Shown here: piece after piece, positions 61,896-64,000 of the stretch
Layout: each line of letters starts with the position of its first letter
Numbering within the stretch: the first letter of the stretch is position 1
DNA from: Marinospirillum celere
GTDB lineage: Bacteria; Pseudomonadota; Gammaproteobacteria; Pseudomonadales; Halomonadaceae
Length of the DNA stretch: 64,000 bases
Assembly (NCBI RefSeq): GCF_900112235.1
Contig: NZ_FOLH01000001.1
Location: 558,001-622,000, forward strand
Direction: 5' to 3'
The notes under the pieces: model-generated
The model's database searches: none
The model's input: the letters and a program-made list of their open reading frames with translations, nothing else
What the model was told of the DNA's origin: nothing
Translations under genes and position numbers: made by a program

Positions 61896-63071
61896 TTATT
61901 GTATTGCTTTCTTTTTAATTTTTGTATTTCTTGCAAGTATTTTTGTTAAAAAGTTTATTTGCTTGATATTTGTTTCTTTGCCAAAACTAATTCGTAGTGT
62001 GCATGCGATTTCATCTTCGCTTAGCCCAATCCTTTGTAAAGTGGTGCTATTTGAGCTATTCGTACCACTATTGCAAGCAGAACTAGTAGATAAGCAGAAA
62101 TATGGTTGCATGGCATTCACTAACTCAGATGCGTTAAAACCTAATATAGTGATGCTTAAATTTCCTGGGTGAGTGTTGCTAGAGTTGCCATTTACCTTGA
62201 ATTTAATTTTGTTTTTGATTAGGCCGTTTATTAGTGCTTTTCTGGCATTGTTATATTTAATGATATCTGTTTCTATTTCGCGCGCTATGATTCTTGCTGC
62301 TTCACCAAACCCAACACAAAGTGGGGTTGGCAGTGTGCCTGCTCTAAGCCCATTTTGTTGGCCACCTCCATGAAGAAGTGGTGGGAGGCTGCTTAGTAGT
62401 GCTGTGTGTATAAATAGTGCACCTATACCTTTAGGGCCATACATTTTGTGTGCTGAGAAACTCATGAAATCTACATCCCATGCTAAAACATCAATAAGTT
62501 GATTGGTTGTCGCTTGAGCTGCATCGGTGTGGAAAAGGACACCCTGCTCATGTGCAAGGTTTGAAAGAGCAGGAATATCTTGCACTGTACCTACCTCATT
62601 GTTAACGGCCATGATCGATACCAACAAAACATCTTCGTCTAATAACTTCTTATAGCATTCCATGTCGATGAGACCAGTTGGGTGGACAGGTAACTCAACT
62701 ATTTTGTAGCCCAGAAGCTCTGCATAGAAGAAAGCGGGTTCGCTTACGCTCTTGTGCTCGATAGAGCTGATGAGTATTGTCCTTCGGTCTGTTTTGTTTG
62801 CCATCATTGTTGCAGCAAACACATGGTTATTCGACTCTGTTGCACCTGAGGTAAACAGAACCTCTTCTGGAAGTGCATTTATTAGGCTGGCGACCTGTTC
62901 TTTAGCTCTGGTTACTGCCTTTGCGGCGTTCCAACCTAAGCTATGTTCATCGGAGTGGGGGTTGCCAAATTCTTCCTTGTAATAGGGTTTCATGGCTTCG
63001 AAAACCCTTGGGTCGACAGGAGTAGTGGCTTGGTAGTCAAAATAAATAGGTTCGTGCTTTTCGATAGCCAT
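61896..63071 (-). CDS. cysteine desulfurase (IscS/DndA type)
   Basis: PLP enzyme that takes sulfur from cysteine as a protein-bound persulfide. From the ATG at 63071 it has 391 residues. YFDYQATTPVDPRVFEAM, LFTSGATESNNH, FHTDAAQAT (PLP-stacking region), SFSAHKMYGPKGIGALFIH (PLP Lys) and STSSACNSGT (active-site Cys loop) are all present. No iscU/hscBA genes adjoin, which argues against housekeeping IscS. The divergent DUF4007 gene and accessory context suggest it serves a sulfur-dependent DNA-modification system such as Dnd-type phosphorothioation. Confidence 0.85.
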   Translation of the reverse strand: MAIEKHEPIYFDYQATTPVDPRVFEAMKPYYKEEFGNPHSDEHSLGWNAAKAVTRAKEQVASLINALPEEVLFTSGATESNNHVFAATMMANKTDRRTILISSIEHKSVSEPAFFYAELLGYKIVELPVHPTGLIDMECYKKLLDEDVLLVSIMAVNNEVGTVQDIPALSNLAHEQGVLFHTDAAQATTNQLIDVLAWDVDFMSFSAHKMYGPKGIGALFIHTALLSSLPPLLHGGGQQNGLRAGTLPTPLCVGFGEAARIIAREIETDIIKYNNARKALINGLIKNKIKFKVNGNSSNTHPGNLSITILGFNASELVNAMQPYFCLSTSSACNSGTNSSNSTTLQRIGLSEDEIACTLRISFGKETNIKQINFLTKILARNTKIKKKAIQ

Positions 63072-63089
63072 TATCTGCTCTTTTTGTTT

Positions 63090-63112
63090 CAACTGGAGGA
63101 TGCTTCCAGTTG
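63090..63112. promoter_or_regulatory. inverted repeat between divergent genes
   Basis: CAACTGGA (63090-63097) and TCCAGTTG (63105-63112) form a perfect 8-bp inverted repeat with a 7-base spacer, midway between the desulfurase and DUF4007 starts. A plausible operator controlling both. Confidence 0.45.
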
Positions 63113-63171
63113 TTGACCTTAGTTTCTTTAGTCGTTAATGTCTAGCCTGGACACAACCTCCAGGGGAAAAA

Positions 63172-64000
63172 ATGCTTAGCAGTTCACTTTTTGAAACGGG
63201 CTATGTGCCTCAGCTTTCAGGTCACGAAACCTTCCCAATGCGCTATGGATGGCTAAAAAAAGCCTACGACGCGGTTCAAGAAACTCGAGATCTGGATGAA
63301 AATCACTCTATTTTCAATGATGTATCTGCTATCGCTCGGTTTGGCGTGGGCAAGAACATGGTGGCATCAATTCGACACTGGGCAACTCAATGCGATGTCA
63401 TTCAGTCAGGACGTAAAGGGGCTGCGGCTGAGCCTGGTTTTGTAGGTGACAAGATTTTTGCTGAGGGGGGGATGGACCCATTCATGGAAAACCCTTCCAC
63501 TCTTTGGCTGCTTCATTGGAAGCTGGCCTCAAACCCCCATTTAACAACCTGGTTTTGGGTGTTTAACCATTTTTCAGGTGATCATTTTGAGCGAGACACA
63601 CTTGTCAGTGCGCTTGTTAAGCTGGGACAGGAACGTAACTGGTCACGAGTAACGCCATCAACGATTAAAAGAGATGTTGATTGCTTCGTTAGAACCTATG
63701 TAGCCAAGCCAGCCACGAATAAGCAGACACATGAAGATACCATGGAGTCACCTTTAACAGAACTCAGTCTAATCAAGCCTATCGGTAAAAAAGATGGTTT
63801 TAGAATAATTCGTGGCCCTAAAGTGACACTAGGTGATGGGATTTTTACCTTTGCGCTTATTGATTTTTGGGCTAAGAGCACTAGTGCAAATACGCTATCT
63901 TTTGAGGCTATAGCTCACAAGCCAGGCTCACCTGGCAAGGTTTTTCAACTCAGTGAAGATGATCTGGTTGATCGCCTCTCACGTATTGATGCTTTCACTC
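63172..64000 (+). CDS. DUF4007-family protein (3' end outside window)
   Basis: About 276 residues are visible from the ATG, which has AGGGG upstream. SGHETFPMRYGWLKKAYDAV, IARFGVGKNMVASIRHWA and DPFMENPSTLWLLHWKLA match DUF4007, a family I associate with PAPS-reductase-like and cysteine-desulfurase genes in DNA-modification/defence loci. The gene runs off the right edge. No membrane segment. If the association holds, sulfurtransferase-like and ATPase genes should follow beyond the window. Confidence 0.75.
   Translation, partial: MLSSSLFETGYVPQLSGHETFPMRYGWLKKAYDAVQETRDLDENHSIFNDVSAIARFGVGKNMVASIRHWATQCDVIQSGRKGAAAEPGFVGDKIFAEGGMDPFMENPSTLWLLHWKLASNPHLTTWFWVFNHFSGDHFERDTLVSALVKLGQERNWSRVTPSTIKRDVDCFVRTYVAKPATNKQTHEDTMESPLTELSLIKPIGKKDGFRIIRGPKVTLGDGIFTFALIDFWAKSTSANTLSFEAIAHKPGSPGKVFQLSEDDLVDRLSRIDAFT

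Overview
The window is chromosomal DNA from a gammaproteobacterium, most like the Oceanospirillales/Pseudomonadales lineage. I infer this from a Pseudomonas-type class I fumarase and Dcd, malate:quinone oxidoreductase, MenA, a complete recC-recB-recD operon, and the order mtaD-ubiG-HAD phosphatase next to mtnA, which I recall from Pseudomonas. Core genes have moderately high GC, strong Shine-Dalgarno sites and tight operons. Several AT-rich stretches with unfamiliar genes interrupt them.

Regions. 1-3.8 kb: an MlaE-type permease (cut by the window edge), rhlE and fumarase. 3.8-6.66 kb: an accessory insertion with an integron-type attC site, a two-gene AT-rich cassette whose own attC is cut off, an IS3-family remnant and, nested in it, a 553-bp internally deleted IS66-family element. 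6.66-21.8 kb: a chemoreceptor, a YchJ-type protein, an HD-GYP and an EAL c-di-GMP phosphodiesterase, menA, a BASS transporter, xthA, dcd, mqo, an SLC13 transporter, a thymidine/AMP phosphorylase-PRPP synthetase pair and a YebC-family protein. 21.8-27 kb: a rearranged Mrp-type cation/proton antiporter operon (E-F-G-[DUF4040+B]-C-[D+D']). 27-37.6 kb: purU, lrgAB, methylthioadenosine salvage and ubiquinone genes, dbpA, a broken DJ-1/PfpI gene, lipid- or membrane-related unknowns and a MarR-hydrolase operon with a palindromic operator.

At 37.7 kb lies tRNA-Val(GAC). It is followed by an attachment-site-like field of short direct and inverted repeats, including a 16-base inverted copy of part of the tRNA. 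From there to recD (48.7 kb) the DNA looks like an island: small unknown genes, DUF4236, a TelA-XpaC-DUF726 operon, a WYL regulator, then a plus-strand run of unfamiliar genes. That run contains a membrane-anchored P-loop GTPase-like protein, an unknown protein, a second GTPase-like paralogue that has lost the P-loop lysine, and a PD-(D/E)XK-like protein. This is my main candidate for an undescribed system, possibly defensive. recD-recB-recC (minus strand) follows.

58.2-64 kb: a MITE-like element, a structured leader before a 60-residue protein, a metallophosphoesterase operon, several truncated genes, an AT-rich unknown gene and, at the right edge, a cysteine desulfurase divergent from a DUF4007 protein. 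The last two suggest the start of a sulfur-based DNA-modification or related defence locus that continues outside the window.

All family calls are made by reading the sequence. No database search or structure prediction was run.
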